Assembly (NCBI GenBank): GCA_964425225.1
Contig: CAYRMD010000009.1
Location: 1-64,000, forward strand
Origin: BPJU01 sp964425225
Lineage (GTDB): Bacteria; Planctomycetota; Planctomycetia; Pirellulales; Pirellulaceae
DNA: 64,000 bases
Reading direction: 5' to 3'
The position numbers were made by a program, and so were the translations under genes. The notes below the pieces were generated by a model that saw nothing but the letters and a program-made list of their open reading frames with translations, was not told the DNA's origin and made no database searches. Positions 45,432 through 54,796 of this stretch are shown piece by piece. Each line of letters opens with the position of its first letter. The stretch's first letter is position 1.

Positions 45432-46985
45432 TCAGACAGCCCGGTTTGCGATCTCATAACGGAGTATTGCATCGATCAGTGCGGACATCGTTGCGGCCGT
45501 TGCTTCCACAGTCGGTGCATAACCAAGTTGGCGTAACGTGTGGCTGGTGATCGGACTTATGCTGGCTAATTTGGCGTTCGCAAGATTCGAGCCAAACAGG
45601 GTTGCCAACGAACGAGCAATGGCAGAGCTACTGACCGTAATCCAGTCGATTCGTCCCTCGGCTAGGCGTCGAGTCACCTCGCTGTCCGGTTGTTGAACAT
45701 CGATACTTTGGTAAGCCACAACTTGGACGACTTCCGCCGCGACACTACTGAGCTCTTGCCGCAGCACTTCGCGTCCGCGACTGGCTCGCACCAAGAGAAT
45801 TCGCTGACCCCCAACGCAATTCTTTAGTACCTGGGCCAGGTCGTCCGCCGTGTAGCGTTCCGGCTGTAGATCGCACAGCAGTCCGTAAGTTGCCAGTGCG
45901 CGTGCCGTTCCCGGTCCAATAGCAGCTAACCGGCAGTGGCCCAATGCACGCCAGTCGCGCCCCAAGTCCCGCAAACGATTGAGGAAATAGTGGACGCCAT
46001 TGCTACTGGAAAACACGATCCAAGAGAATTGCGTTAGCCGTCCGATGGCCGCATCGACCGGCTCCCAGGAAGCAGGTGGCTCGATACGGATCGCCGGTTG
46101 CACCAAGACTTCGGCCCCTAACTCGGCTAATGGTTCGGCTAGTTGGTCGGCTTGTTCTTCGGGTCGCGTCACAAGAATACTGCGCCCCACCAATGGCAGG
46201 CGTTCGAACCACGATCGTTTCTCCGAAGCGGCGGCAACGGATCCGATAACGATCAGTGCCGGCGGACGAATGCGACGGCGCTGGATCTGGTGCGGAATTT
46301 CCTCGAGCGTACAGCGAATTACCAACTGATCTGCAAGGCTTGCGCGGCGTACAAGGGCAGCAGGTGTGGCAGGATCCTTGCCCGCGGCAATGAGCTCCTG
46401 GACCCACCGATGGGCGGAAGTCACTCCCATGTAAAAAACCAGCGTGCCGGGAAACGAGGCAAGCCCCCGGTAGTCGAGCGGTGTTCCCTCGGCAATATCG
46501 CTACACTGCCCGGTTACTAGAGCAACGGCTGAAGCGACATCACGGTCGGTCAACGCAATGCCGGCATAGGCGCTTAGAGCACTGGCAGCTGTGACACCCG
46601 GTACAACTTCGAACGCTACGCTGTGCTCCGACAGATAGTCCAGCTCCTCGGCCAACCTACCGAAGACAGCCGGATCTCCTCCCTTGAGCCGCACCACGAC
46701 CTTACCGGCTTGGGCTAGCTTTAGCATGGTTTCGTTGATTTCTTGCTGGCTCCAGATGCGACTGACTCCATGTCGACCGAGCGAAATGAGTTCTGCGCCA
46801 GGCTTGGCAAAACGTAGTATGCGAGGGTTGACCAAGTAGTCATATAGAATGGCATCGGCACGCCCCAGCACGCGCACCGCACGCAGGGTAATCAACTCCG
46901 GAGCACCTGGTCCTGCTCCCACTAAGTACACTTTGCCACGCGGTGGAGTGGGGCACGGGCCTGGGGATGTTTCTTGATGTTCCAT
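45432..46985 (-). CDS. Fused uroporphyrinogen-III methyltransferase/synthase
   Basis: The 517-residue product joins two tetrapyrrole enzymes. Residues about 17-260 are CobA-type: VYLVGAGPGAPELITLRA, YDYLVN, VVRLKGGDPAVFGR and a VVPGVTAASA stretch that binds SAM. Residues about 265-517 are HemD-like: ILVTRPEEQADQLAEPLAELG, and WIVFSSSNGVHYFLNRL. It would convert hydroxymethylbilane to uroporphyrinogen III and then precorrin-2, feeding siroheme or cobalamin synthesis. The open frame reaches 47234, but ATG 46985 is preferred because the family starts near KVYLVGAGPG. It diverges from the TPR gene. Confidence 0.9.
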   Translation of the reverse strand: MEHQETSPGPCPTPPRGKVYLVGAGPGAPELITLRAVRVLGRADAILYDYLVNPRILRFAKPGAELISLGRHGVSRIWSQQEINETMLKLAQAGKVVVRLKGGDPAVFGRLAEELDYLSEHSVAFEVVPGVTAASALSAYAGIALTDRDVASAVALVTGQCSDIAEGTPLDYRGLASFPGTLVFYMGVTSAHRWVQELIAAGKDPATPAALVRRASLADQLVIRCTLEEIPHQIQRRRIRPPALIVIGSVAAASEKRSWFERLPLVGRSILVTRPEEQADQLAEPLAELGAEVLVQPAIRIEPPASWEPVDAAIGRLTQFSWIVFSSSNGVHYFLNRLRDLGRDWRALGHCRLAAIGPGTARALATYGLLCDLQPERYTADDLAQVLKNCVGGQRILLVRASRGREVLRQELSSVAAEVVQVVAYQSIDVQQPDSEVTRRLAEGRIDWITVSSSAIARSLATLFGSNLANAKLASISPITSHTLRQLGYAPTVEATAATMSALIDAILRYEIANRAV

Positions 46986-47214
46986 CCGGTTCTGTATTCC
47001 TAAGCTCGTTGCTTGGTCTTCGAAACTCAATATTGTGCACCGTGCGGAGTTTTGTACTCTACGGATCGCTCTTAAGCCATACAATAAAAGTGTAATGACG
47101 GGCACCGCAAATCGGGCTGAGCCGTTTGCCAACGGCTCTTCGGGAAAGTATAACCGTAAGCAGGCCTTACGAAGAGTTAGCCTGGGAGGCGAAATCAGCA
47201 GTGAGCCAAAGTCA

Positions 47215-48771
47215 ATGGTATTGGACGGCGTCAAGAAGATGATGTCGGGTCAAACGCCGGAGTCCGGTCCGCAGGTCGAGTCGGATGTGTTGCCGCCACA
47301 CGTGGTTTCGCCTGCGGTGCGCCGCCAATTACAGCAATGCTACGACCATGCATGCAAATTGCTGGAACAGGATAAACCGGACCGAGACTATGCGCACACG
47401 TTGCTATTGCAGTGTGTCGTAGCCGATCCGGGCAATTTGGTTTACGTCGAAGCTTTTCTCAAGAATCTCCAGGAAAAATACGGCAATAATCGTCGCGGAG
47501 CTTGGTCGCTCTTCGGTGGCGGAGGTCGAAACCGTAGCGAGTTCAAGAGGGCGGTTGCAAAGGGTAGCTGGTCCGAGGTTCTGAAACTTGGCCCCGAACT
47601 GCTGTATAGCAATCCATGGGATGTTGGAGTCCTGCGAGGCATGGCGCAGGCATGTGCTGCGTATCACTACAACGAGGTGGAACTTCGATACTTGAAGAAC
47701 GCCTTGGATGCCAACCCCAAGGACATCGAGGTGAATCGCCACTGTGCCCAATCCCTGGCGCGCATGGGCCAATTCGGCCAGGCGATCGCGTGCTGGCATC
47801 GTATTGAAGAATTACGCCCGCATGATCAAGAAGCCAAACGTATGATTGCCGAGCTAACTGTCGAGCGGGCTCGGCCGCAAATAAGTGGAGCCACAGCGGC
47901 GCGCCGCTCGGCTACTCGCTCGCACGAAGCCGCTCCGAGCGCAGCCGGCAAAGCGGCAGTCTCCGCACCCGAGGTCAGTTCTGCCGAGCCGACCGATGGT
48001 GCAGCTGCCGAACGGGCGCCTGATGGTACAAGTGGCCGCCGCAGCGTGGAATTATCTCCTATCCAACGGCTGGAAAAGGCAATTCATGACGAACCCGAAA
48101 TTTTAGAGAACTACTTCGAGCTGATCGACCTGTACGTGGAAAGCCAGCGATTCACGGATGCCGAACGGGTTTGGCAACGCGTCCACCAAATTGCCCCCAC
48201 TGCGTTGGAAGTGATTGCCAAAGGTGAAGAGCTGCTGTTGGCTGTCGCCGAGCATCAGTTGGCCGTGGCCAAAAAGCAAGCCGCTGCGCAACGTACGCCC
48301 CAAGCCGAAGAATTAGTGGCACGGTGTGAAGAGGAGCTGCTACGACGGCAGTTGACCGTATGGGACGCGCGGTGCCAGCGATTTCCCGAGGACCATCAAC
48401 TGAAACTTGAGCTAGCCGCGATTCTGAAGCGTGCCGGTAACTTTCAAGCGGCTGCCGAACGATTGCACGAAGCACGCCGCGATCCGAACTTGGCGGCTCG
48501 AGCAACGTTGGAGCTGGGCGAGTGCTACCAGCATTTGCGACAATATGTAAAGGCCTTGCATTGTTATCAACGGGCTGCTGAAAAAGCCGTGGAACAGCCC
48601 GGACAAGTTGCCATACAAAAAACCAGCCTCTATCGTGCCGGGGTCCTGGCCGCGGCCATGAAGGAACACGCAATTGCCGAGCGGTGTCTTGAGCAACTCG
48701 TTGCCATCGATCCAAACTTTAAGGATGCTAAATCCCGTCTAGACAAGCTTCGTGAAATTAGTGATAAATAG
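47215..48771 (+). CDS. TPR-repeat protein
   Basis: The 518-residue product contains many tetratricopeptide-type helical pairs, for example LDANPKDIEVNRHCAQSLARMGQFGQAIACWHRIEE-like units around 170-240 (each 34 residues) and ATLELGECYQHLRQYVKALHCYQRA near the C terminus. A Ser/Ala/Pro-rich linker (about 225-280) splits the N- and C-terminal repeat groups. TPR proteins scaffold other proteins. The open frame extends upstream to 47035, but MVLDGVKKMM at ATG 47215 is a plausible start; ATG 47095 is an alternative. It lies before rpsT on the same strand. Confidence 0.65.
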   Translation: MVLDGVKKMMSGQTPESGPQVESDVLPPHVVSPAVRRQLQQCYDHACKLLEQDKPDRDYAHTLLLQCVVADPGNLVYVEAFLKNLQEKYGNNRRGAWSLFGGGGRNRSEFKRAVAKGSWSEVLKLGPELLYSNPWDVGVLRGMAQACAAYHYNEVELRYLKNALDANPKDIEVNRHCAQSLARMGQFGQAIACWHRIEELRPHDQEAKRMIAELTVERARPQISGATAARRSATRSHEAAPSAAGKAAVSAPEVSSAEPTDGAAAERAPDGTSGRRSVELSPIQRLEKAIHDEPEILENYFELIDLYVESQRFTDAERVWQRVHQIAPTALEVIAKGEELLLAVAEHQLAVAKKQAAAQRTPQAEELVARCEEELLRRQLTVWDARCQRFPEDHQLKLELAAILKRAGNFQAAAERLHEARRDPNLAARATLELGECYQHLRQYVKALHCYQRAAEKAVEQPGQVAIQKTSLYRAGVLAAAMKEHAIAERCLEQLVAIDPNFKDAKSRLDKLREISDK

Positions 48772-48871
48772 GATTCCCACTCGGATGGGGTACGAAGAAC
48801 AGGTAGTGAGATAATTTTCCTCCGCGACACGTAACCCAGCGTCAAGATCGTTTTAGGGACTAAGTACACGT

Positions 48872-49171
48872 ATGCCCACAACACGAAGTGCAAAAAAGCG
48901 ACTCCGTCAAAACATCAAGCGACGGTTGCATAACCGTGCCATCAAATCTGGAATCAAGACCTATGCTAAACGGGTTCTCCAGGCACTCGCAGCGAAGGAC
49001 ATTGCTAAGGCCGAAACGGAGTACCGGGAGTTTGCCAGTCGTATCGATCGCGCGGCCACCCACCGAGTCCTGCACCCAAACGCCGCGGCGCGTCGCAAGT
49101 CGCGACTGCAAGCCAAAATCAAAGCAGTTAAGCAAACACTTAACTCCTCTGCTGCCACTCCGTCGGCTTAA
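48872..49171 (+). CDS. rpsT: 30S ribosomal protein S20
   Basis: The 99-residue basic protein has the S20 pattern: SAKKRLRQNIKRRLHNRAIKS at the N terminus, a long helix with KAETEYREFASRIDRAATHRVLHPNAAARRKSRL, and a short Ala/Ser tail. It is a primary 16S rRNA binder. Length is normal. It stands alone on the plus strand, 100 bases after the TPR gene. Confidence 0.95.
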   Translation: MPTTRSAKKRLRQNIKRRLHNRAIKSGIKTYAKRVLQALAAKDIAKAETEYREFASRIDRAATHRVLHPNAAARRKSRLQAKIKAVKQTLNSSAATPSA

Positions 49172-49261
49172 GGTGGGGATGGCACGTAATGAGCGTAGAT
49201 GTCCGGTACATGCGACAATCGTGTGTAGACCGGTAGGAAGTAGAACGCAACCCTTTCTTGC

Positions 49262-49320
49262 AGAGTCCCGACCGTAAAAGAGCAGCGGGAATGGTTTAAC
49301 GCAAAGGCGCGAAGGCGTAG
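49262..49320 (+). repeat. Dispersed composite repeat, diverged module A and module B
   Basis: A diverged module A (AGAGTCCCGACCGTAAAAGAG) is followed by the best plus-strand module B of the window, TTTAACGCAAAGGCGCGAAG. Confidence 0.55.
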
Positions 49321-49389
49321 AGTCGCTAAGAAAAGAACACAGCGAGAGTGATCACCTAATGTGCATCGGCGTCTTTGCAGTCTTGCCAC

Positions 49390-49440
49390 AGAGCCGCGAC
49401 CGTAAGGGAGCGGCAAAAATAGTTCAACGCAACGACGCAA
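49390..49440 (+). repeat. Dispersed composite repeat, modules A and B
   Basis: GAGCCGCGACC-GTAA-GGGAGCGGC is followed after about ten bases by GTTCAACGCAACGACGCAA. This is the cleanest module A: stem CCGC/GCGG, tandem G-A pairs, CC/GG, then GTAA. Confidence 0.65.
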
Positions 49441-49522
49441 CAGGCAGCGAGGCCAAACAAGGAGCTCGATGGTGCACAGGCACTCGTTCGTCGTAGCGGC
49501 GCGAACTACATTACTTTCTCGC

Positions 49523-50644
49523 TTAACTGTCGACCGGTATGGATTCGTCGACAGCAGTAGGTAAGGGGTTCTGACCTGCTGCCACCAAAATCTCGTCGCG
49601 AATCTTAGCGGTCACTTCGGGATGCTCGATGAGAAACTGCCTGGCCTTTTCTTTTCCCTGACCTAAATAGACATCGCCGTACTTGAACCATGCACCGCTT
49701 CGTTGCAAGACGCGATAGGCGATGCCCAGATCCAATACATCGCCTTCGTAACTAATACCACTGGAGTGCATCATATCGAATTCGGCAACGCGGAACGGCG
49801 GTGCTACTTTATTCTTGACGATTTTAGCACGGACGCGTTGGCCCACGATCTGATCGCCATCTTTCAGTTGGCCGATACGGCGAACGTCGATGCGACAGGA
49901 GGCATAGAACTTCAGGGCTCGTCCACCAGGAGTCGTTTCGGGGTTGCCGAACATCACTCCTACTTTCTCGCGGATTTGATTGATGAAGATCACCGCAGTT
50001 CGCGTGCGGGCAATCGCACCGGTCAGCTTTCGCATTGCCTGGCTCATCAACCGAGCTTGCAAGCCGACATGCGAGTCGCCAATTTCCCCTTCGAGTTCTT
50101 GTTTGGGCACAAGGGCCGCCACTGAATCGATGATGACGACGTCTACGGCGTTGGACTTCACCAGCATCTCGGTAATCTGCATCGCCTCTTCGCCACTGCC
50201 GGGCTGGCTGACCAAAAGCGTGTCCAACTGTACTCCGATTTTGCGAGCCCACGTCGGGTCGAACGCATGTTCGGCATCGATCATCGCGGCCACGCCACCG
50301 AGTTTCTGGGCTTGGGCGGCCACATGCAAAGCCAGCGTCGTTTTACCGCTGGATTCTGGACCAAAAATCTCGATAATCCTTCCCCGCGGAATACCTCGAC
50401 CTCCCAAAGCAATGTCCAAAGCAAGGCTTCCGGTGGAAATCCCTTCAATCGGCGCGATCTGTTCGGCGCCTAGCGGCATAATGGCCCCTTCGCCGAACTG
50501 CTTTTCGATCTGGGCTAGTGCCTGAGCCAACGCGGCCTGTCGTTCCTTGCTCAAGCCCCCTTCCTCCAGCGTCGATGGCGTTTTTCCATCTTTCGCCGGT
50601 GCCGTCTTGCCGGCTTTCTTTCCTGTTGCAGCCTGCCTACTCAT
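49523..50644 (-). CDS. recA: Recombinase RecA
   Basis: The 373-residue product is RecA: Walker A GPESSGKTTLALHVAAQ near 82, MIDAEHAFDP, VDVVIIDSVAALVPK with the Walker B Asp, the loop L1 QARLMSQAMRKLTG and L2 INQIREKVGVMFGNPETTPGGRALKFY are present. It carries out strand exchange and SOS induction. AAAGGGAG precedes ATG 50644 by six bases. The N-terminal 30 residues are Lys/Ala-rich and longer than in Escherichia coli, common in this group. A TATACT occurs on the minus strand at 50776-50781, a possible promoter -10 box. Confidence 0.95.
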   Translation of the reverse strand: MSRQAATGKKAGKTAPAKDGKTPSTLEEGGLSKERQAALAQALAQIEKQFGEGAIMPLGAEQIAPIEGISTGSLALDIALGGRGIPRGRIIEIFGPESSGKTTLALHVAAQAQKLGGVAAMIDAEHAFDPTWARKIGVQLDTLLVSQPGSGEEAMQITEMLVKSNAVDVVIIDSVAALVPKQELEGEIGDSHVGLQARLMSQAMRKLTGAIARTRTAVIFINQIREKVGVMFGNPETTPGGRALKFYASCRIDVRRIGQLKDGDQIVGQRVRAKIVKNKVAPPFRVAEFDMMHSSGISYEGDVLDLGIAYRVLQRSGAWFKYGDVYLGQGKEKARQFLIEHPEVTAKIRDEILVAAGQNPLPTAVDESIPVDS

Positions 50645-50926
50645 CGCGAACTCCCTTTCTGTTAAATAAACCTTGCCCTGTTGTCGCGCCACTTCCATCC
50701 ATTGTTGCGCTACTGGCCCTTAAAGGGGCAAGCTGCCATTGGATGAAAAAAAGCGACGCACACATCATGTACAACAGTATACTTTATCGAGCTGTCGTTC
50801 ACAGGGCAATAGGCCGGCGGCGGCCATGGCGCCCCGGGAATGAACCCGATACCGCTCAAGCGACGTGCAGAACAGCTCGTTGACCATTTTACTTTGGCTC
50901 GACTTTTGCCGTTGAAAAGAGAAATG

Positions 50927-50966
50927 CTTTAACGCAAGGGAGCAAAGAGTAGAGGCGCAAGGGTAC
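50927..50966 (+). repeat. Dispersed repeat, module B, two partial copies
   Basis: CTTTAACGCAAGGGAGC and, 15 bases on, GAGGCGCAAGGGTAC both resemble module B. Confidence 0.4.
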
Positions 50967-51276
50967 GGAGTATAGAAAGCGGAACGCGGTGCGTGCGCTT
51001 GTGCCGCCTTTCGTTTTCGTAAAGCTTTTCGGGCGACTTTTCGCGTTTTCCGGGCAAAAGGCCCGCCCTCGGCCACCGTTTCACGCAACAGAAGTTGAGC
51101 TATTCTCTCAGCGGTTCGACTCGCCATCTGCGGCCGTACGCGTGCCGTTTCGAAGCAATGGCGTCGGTCTTCCCGGAATAAGTAAAATGCCGGGGAAAGT
51201 CCACTGTATGGAACACATCGCCGCAACGAGACACGAGCTGTAGCAGTTCATCTAGCTCTTTCTTCGGCTCCCTGTT

Positions 51277-51299
51277 GCACCTTTGCGCCTTTGCGTTAC
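51277..51299 (-). repeat. Dispersed repeat, module B
   Basis: The minus strand reads GTAACGCAAAGGCGC and then AAAGG again. This is one of the best module B copies of the window. Confidence 0.55.
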
Positions 51300-51450
51300 A
51301 TGTGTTCCGTACTGAACAGCTAAACCCAAGCGCACGTTCTACTTCAGAAGCCGGCTGCGGTCTTGTGGCGCGCCAGTAAGCGAATTCTCGACACCATATC
51401 CATATCGCCCAGGGGTTGTCCACCGGAGTCACGTCGCCAAACTGTGGGAG

Positions 51451-52020
51451 TTAGCCTTTCAATTCGGCTCGTCCCAAGGCCTCATACCGTGGACCTTGGC
51501 GCGATAATTGGCTGGAAAACACGACGACTTCCCACACATCAAACGCCACGTGGCCTCGTTGCTGTTCGGTACGTTCGATCAGGTGCCGAAGATTCTCGGG
51601 TATGCTACGGCTCTGTTGCAGGCGGCCGAGGGTCACGTGAGGTTCGAAACGGCGTGCTTCTCCTCGAAAGCCCAAAGGGCGCAATGCTCGTTCAACGGTT
51701 TGCTGCAGGGCTACCAATTCGTCATATCCCTCGTGGATACCCATCCACAGAACGCGAGGTCGTTCCCAATCCGGAAAAGCACCCAAATCGGAGCACGTTA
51801 CGTCAAAGGTAGCAAGCGGTGCGACAGCTCGAGCCAGGGCCAAACAGATATGAGGCACTTGGGTTTCAGGAACCTGTCCCAAGAATTGGAGGGTCACATG
51901 CAGTTGATTTGGGTCAACCCACCGTGCCTGAATGGCATTCTGTTCCAGCAGCCGAATCCACTCGGCTGCTCGGCGGCGCACTTCGGGCGAAACTTCTACG
52001 GCAACAAACGTGCGGAGCAT
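51451..52020 (-). CDS. thpR: RNA 2',3'-cyclic phosphodiesterase ThpR
   Basis: The 189-residue product is a 2H phosphoesterase: HVTLQFLG with His41 and EPHVTLGRL with His128 form the HxT pair that hydrolyses RNA 2',3'-cyclic phosphates. LRTFVAVEV and RPRVLWMGI are also typical of ThpR/LigT. Length is normal. It is the last gene of the minus-strand run that starts with gltX. Confidence 0.9.
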   Translation of the reverse strand: MLRTFVAVEVSPEVRRRAAEWIRLLEQNAIQARWVDPNQLHVTLQFLGQVPETQVPHICLALARAVAPLATFDVTCSDLGAFPDWERPRVLWMGIHEGYDELVALQQTVERALRPLGFRGEARRFEPHVTLGRLQQSRSIPENLRHLIERTEQQRGHVAFDVWEVVVFSSQLSRQGPRYEALGRAELKG

Positions 52021-52078
52021 ACGTGTATCTCTCGATCAGCGCAAAGCCTATCACGATGTTTGCGTTGTGGTTCAGTTC

Positions 52079-52984
52079 CTAGATCTCCAGCATACTGCGA
52101 AACGATTCGAATCGTTTTTCGATAGCACTGCGGTCGATTTGGCGGAGGCGATCCAGGCTGAAATCTTCGACGACGAAGCTGGCGACAAGCGTTCCATACG
52201 CTAAGGCGCGTTTGAAATCTCGTGCGTCCCACCGTTGGCAGGACGCTAGATAGCCGAGCATACCGCCGGCAAAACAGTCTCCGGCTCCTGTCGGGTCGAT
52301 GACGCGCGGGGTGGGAAACGCCGGCAGAGCCACTGTCTCGCGCTCGGAAAAATACAACGCGCCGTGTTCACCTTTTTTGATAACCACAAAGCGTGGTCCC
52401 ATAGCCTGTATTGCCTTGCCCGCCAATAACAAATTCTCTTCCTGTGAAAGCAGTTTTGCTTCACTTTCGTTCAGTACCACGCCATCGATACGGTGCAGTA
52501 ATTCGCGGAGTGCATCTGTTTCTTCACGGATCCACAAATCCATCGTGTCGGCCACGACGAGCCTAGGCTGTTGCAGTTGCTCGAGCACCGACAACTGCAT
52601 GCGCGGCGAACCGTTGGCCAAGAAGGCGATGCGACAACGACGTTGAACATCCGATAATTGTGGTCGGAAATCTCGCAGCACGTTTAGATGTACTTCCAAC
52701 GTTTCCCGCTCGTTCATATTCGGCTTATACTTACCGCGCCAAGTGAAGGTCTTCGCGCCGGGGCAACGTTGGATACCCGAAAGATCGATCCCCTGTTGGT
52801 CAAGAATGTAATTGAACTCTTCGGGCCAATCTTCGCCCACGCCCCCTACCAGTGCTACACGGGTGAAAAAACTAGCGGCAAAGGCAAAATACACCGCTGA
52901 CCCACCCATCACCCGCTCGCACGCCCCGTAAGGAGTTTGGACGCTGTCGAAGGCGATCGAGCCTACCACCAGGACGTCTACCAT
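52079..52984 (-). CDS. PfkB-family sugar or nucleoside kinase
   Basis: The 301-residue product is a PfkB kinase: MVDVLVVGSIAFDSVQ at the N terminus, GGSAVYFAFAASFF with the substrate-binding GG, and DPTGAGDCFAGGMLGYLA with the catalytic Asp in the GAGD anion hole. Substrate is not fixed by the motifs; adenosine/ribokinase-type is likely from the VYFA segment. ATG 52984 follows AAGGAG. The gene lies between glnS and thpR with gaps of about 50 bases. Confidence 0.82.
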   Translation of the reverse strand: MVDVLVVGSIAFDSVQTPYGACERVMGGSAVYFAFAASFFTRVALVGGVGEDWPEEFNYILDQQGIDLSGIQRCPGAKTFTWRGKYKPNMNERETLEVHLNVLRDFRPQLSDVQRRCRIAFLANGSPRMQLSVLEQLQQPRLVVADTMDLWIREETDALRELLHRIDGVVLNESEAKLLSQEENLLLAGKAIQAMGPRFVVIKKGEHGALYFSERETVALPAFPTPRVIDPTGAGDCFAGGMLGYLASCQRWDARDFKRALAYGTLVASFVVEDFSLDRLRQIDRSAIEKRFESFRSMLEI

Positions 52985-53032
52985 GCGTACTCCTTCTGGG
53001 AACACCTCGCAAACCTTGGACGAGGTAGCACT

Positions 53033-54754
53033 CTATGCTGACTGTTTCTTTTCAATCTTGGCCCATGTATCGCGTAAGGTGACCGTACGATTGAACACCA
53101 GCCGGCCGGCGGTGGTGTCCGGATCGGGGCAAAAGTAGCCGAGCCGTTCGAACTGAAATCGATCCCCCGGGCGGGCTTGAGCCAAAGAGGGTTCCAGCTT
53201 CGCATCCGCAATAATCTCCAGCGAATGGGGATTCAAATTCGCTCGATACGTCTGGCCCGGGGCAACATCGTCTGGATCGGGCTTCAAAAACAGATGGTCG
53301 TACAGTCGAACTTCCGCCGAAACGGCATGAGGAATTGACACCCAGTGGATGATCCCCCGGACGCGCCGTCCGTCGGCAGGGTTTTGGTTCAGAGTCTGCG
53401 GGTCGTGGGTGCAATGCAATTCCACAACACGTCCCTGGGCGTCCTTGATCACATCGACACAGCGAATGCAGTAGGCATAGCGCAGGCGCACTTCAGCGCC
53501 GGGTGCCAACCGATAGTAGTTTTTAGGTGGGTTTTCACGAAAGTCATCGGACTCAATATACAAGTAGCGACTAAATGGCACTGGCCGCACGCCGGCAGCA
53601 GGATCTTCCGGGTTGTTGTGCGCTTCGACCCATTCCACCGTGTCCTCTGGGTAGTCGACCAACACGACACGCAGCGGCCTTAGTACTGCCATGCGGCGAG
53701 GAGCGATGAGGTTTAAGTGCTCGCGTACCGCGTTTTCCAAGACCACCACGTCAATCGTGCTATTGAACTTGGCCACTCCAATACGCTCGCAAAACCGCCG
53801 AATGGCTTCCGGAGTATAGCCGCGCCGTCGCAAGCCACAAAGGGTGGGCATACGGGGATCGTCCCAACCTCGGACATGCCCCTCCCGTACCAGCTCTAAT
53901 AACTTCCGCTTGCTCATTACCGTATAAGTAAGATTAAGCCTGGCAAATTCGATTTGTTGCGGATGATACAGGCCTAATTCATCGAGAAACCAATCATAAA
54001 GGGGACGATGATTCTCAAATTCCAAAGTACAGATCGAATGCGTAATTCCCTCGAAACTATCGCATTGACCGTGAGCCCAATCGTAGGTCGGATAGATACA
54101 CCACTTGTTGCCCGTACGATGGTGGGGCACTCGTAAGATGCGATACATCACCGGGTCGCGGAGGTTAAGATTGGGGGAAGCCATGTCGATCTTGGCTCGC
54201 AACGTCCGGGACCCATCGGGAAACTCGCCGGCCCGCATCCTGCGAAATAGATCCAGATTCTCTTCTACCGATCGATCTCGATACGGGCTGGGACGTCCAG
54301 GTTCGGTGAGGGTTCCCCGGTATTCGCGAATCTCGTCGGCTGACAAATCGCACACATACGCCTTGCCCTTGAGAATCAACTGTATCGCCAGTTCATACAA
54401 CTGCTCGAAATAATCCGAGGCGTAATAGAGCCGATCTTCCCAGTCAAACCCCAGCCATCGCACATCTTCCATGATGGCTTCTACATACTCGACATCTTCT
54501 TTGGATGGGTTCGTATCATCGAAGCGCAGATTGCACTTGCCACCGTATTTCTGCGCCAAACCGAAATTCAAACAGATCGATTTTGCGTGGCCGATGTGCA
54601 AATATCCGTTCGGCTCCGGCGGAAACCGCGTGTGGACCCGCCCACCGAATCGGCCGGTGCGCAAATCGTTCTCGATGATCTGTTCGATAAAATTCTGCCG
54701 TTGGGATGCTTCATTTCCCGAATCCGTTTGTGCCGTTTTTCCTTCGTGAGTCAT
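53033..54754 (-). CDS. glnS: Glutaminyl-tRNA synthetase
   Basis: The 573-residue class I enzyme charges tRNA-Gln. RFPPEPNGYLHIGHAKSICLNFG carries the HIGH motif, LRFDDTNPSKEDVEYVEAI is the second binding stretch, and TVMSKRKLLELV holds the KMSKS-like loop. The C-terminal beta-barrel anticodon domain ends near TWAKIEKKQSA. ATG 54754 is preferred over a TTG at 54784. It lies 42 bases after gltX, so both synthetases are probably co-transcribed. A direct GlnRS implies no need for the amidotransferase route for Gln. Confidence 0.95.
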   Translation of the reverse strand: MTHEGKTAQTDSGNEASQRQNFIEQIIENDLRTGRFGGRVHTRFPPEPNGYLHIGHAKSICLNFGLAQKYGGKCNLRFDDTNPSKEDVEYVEAIMEDVRWLGFDWEDRLYYASDYFEQLYELAIQLILKGKAYVCDLSADEIREYRGTLTEPGRPSPYRDRSVEENLDLFRRMRAGEFPDGSRTLRAKIDMASPNLNLRDPVMYRILRVPHHRTGNKWCIYPTYDWAHGQCDSFEGITHSICTLEFENHRPLYDWFLDELGLYHPQQIEFARLNLTYTVMSKRKLLELVREGHVRGWDDPRMPTLCGLRRRGYTPEAIRRFCERIGVAKFNSTIDVVVLENAVREHLNLIAPRRMAVLRPLRVVLVDYPEDTVEWVEAHNNPEDPAAGVRPVPFSRYLYIESDDFRENPPKNYYRLAPGAEVRLRYAYCIRCVDVIKDAQGRVVELHCTHDPQTLNQNPADGRRVRGIIHWVSIPHAVSAEVRLYDHLFLKPDPDDVAPGQTYRANLNPHSLEIIADAKLEPSLAQARPGDRFQFERLGYFCPDPDTTAGRLVFNRTVTLRDTWAKIEKKQSA

Positions 54755-54796
54755 CGGCTTATTCTCCCGAAAACGCCTCGGCAAAGCGTTCTTAAC

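Larger units (their letters stand above)
49172..49522. other. Gene-free stretch with two repeat copies
   Basis: The 350 bases between rpsT and the recA end hold no gene. Two composite repeat copies lie at 49262-49320 and 49390-49440. Confidence 0.5.
50645..51450. other. Gene-free stretch of about 800 bases with repeats
   Basis: Between recA and the thpR end no convincing gene is seen; open frames on both strands look like shadows. Module B copies are at 50927-50966 and 51277-51299. The recA promoter should be here. Confidence 0.45.
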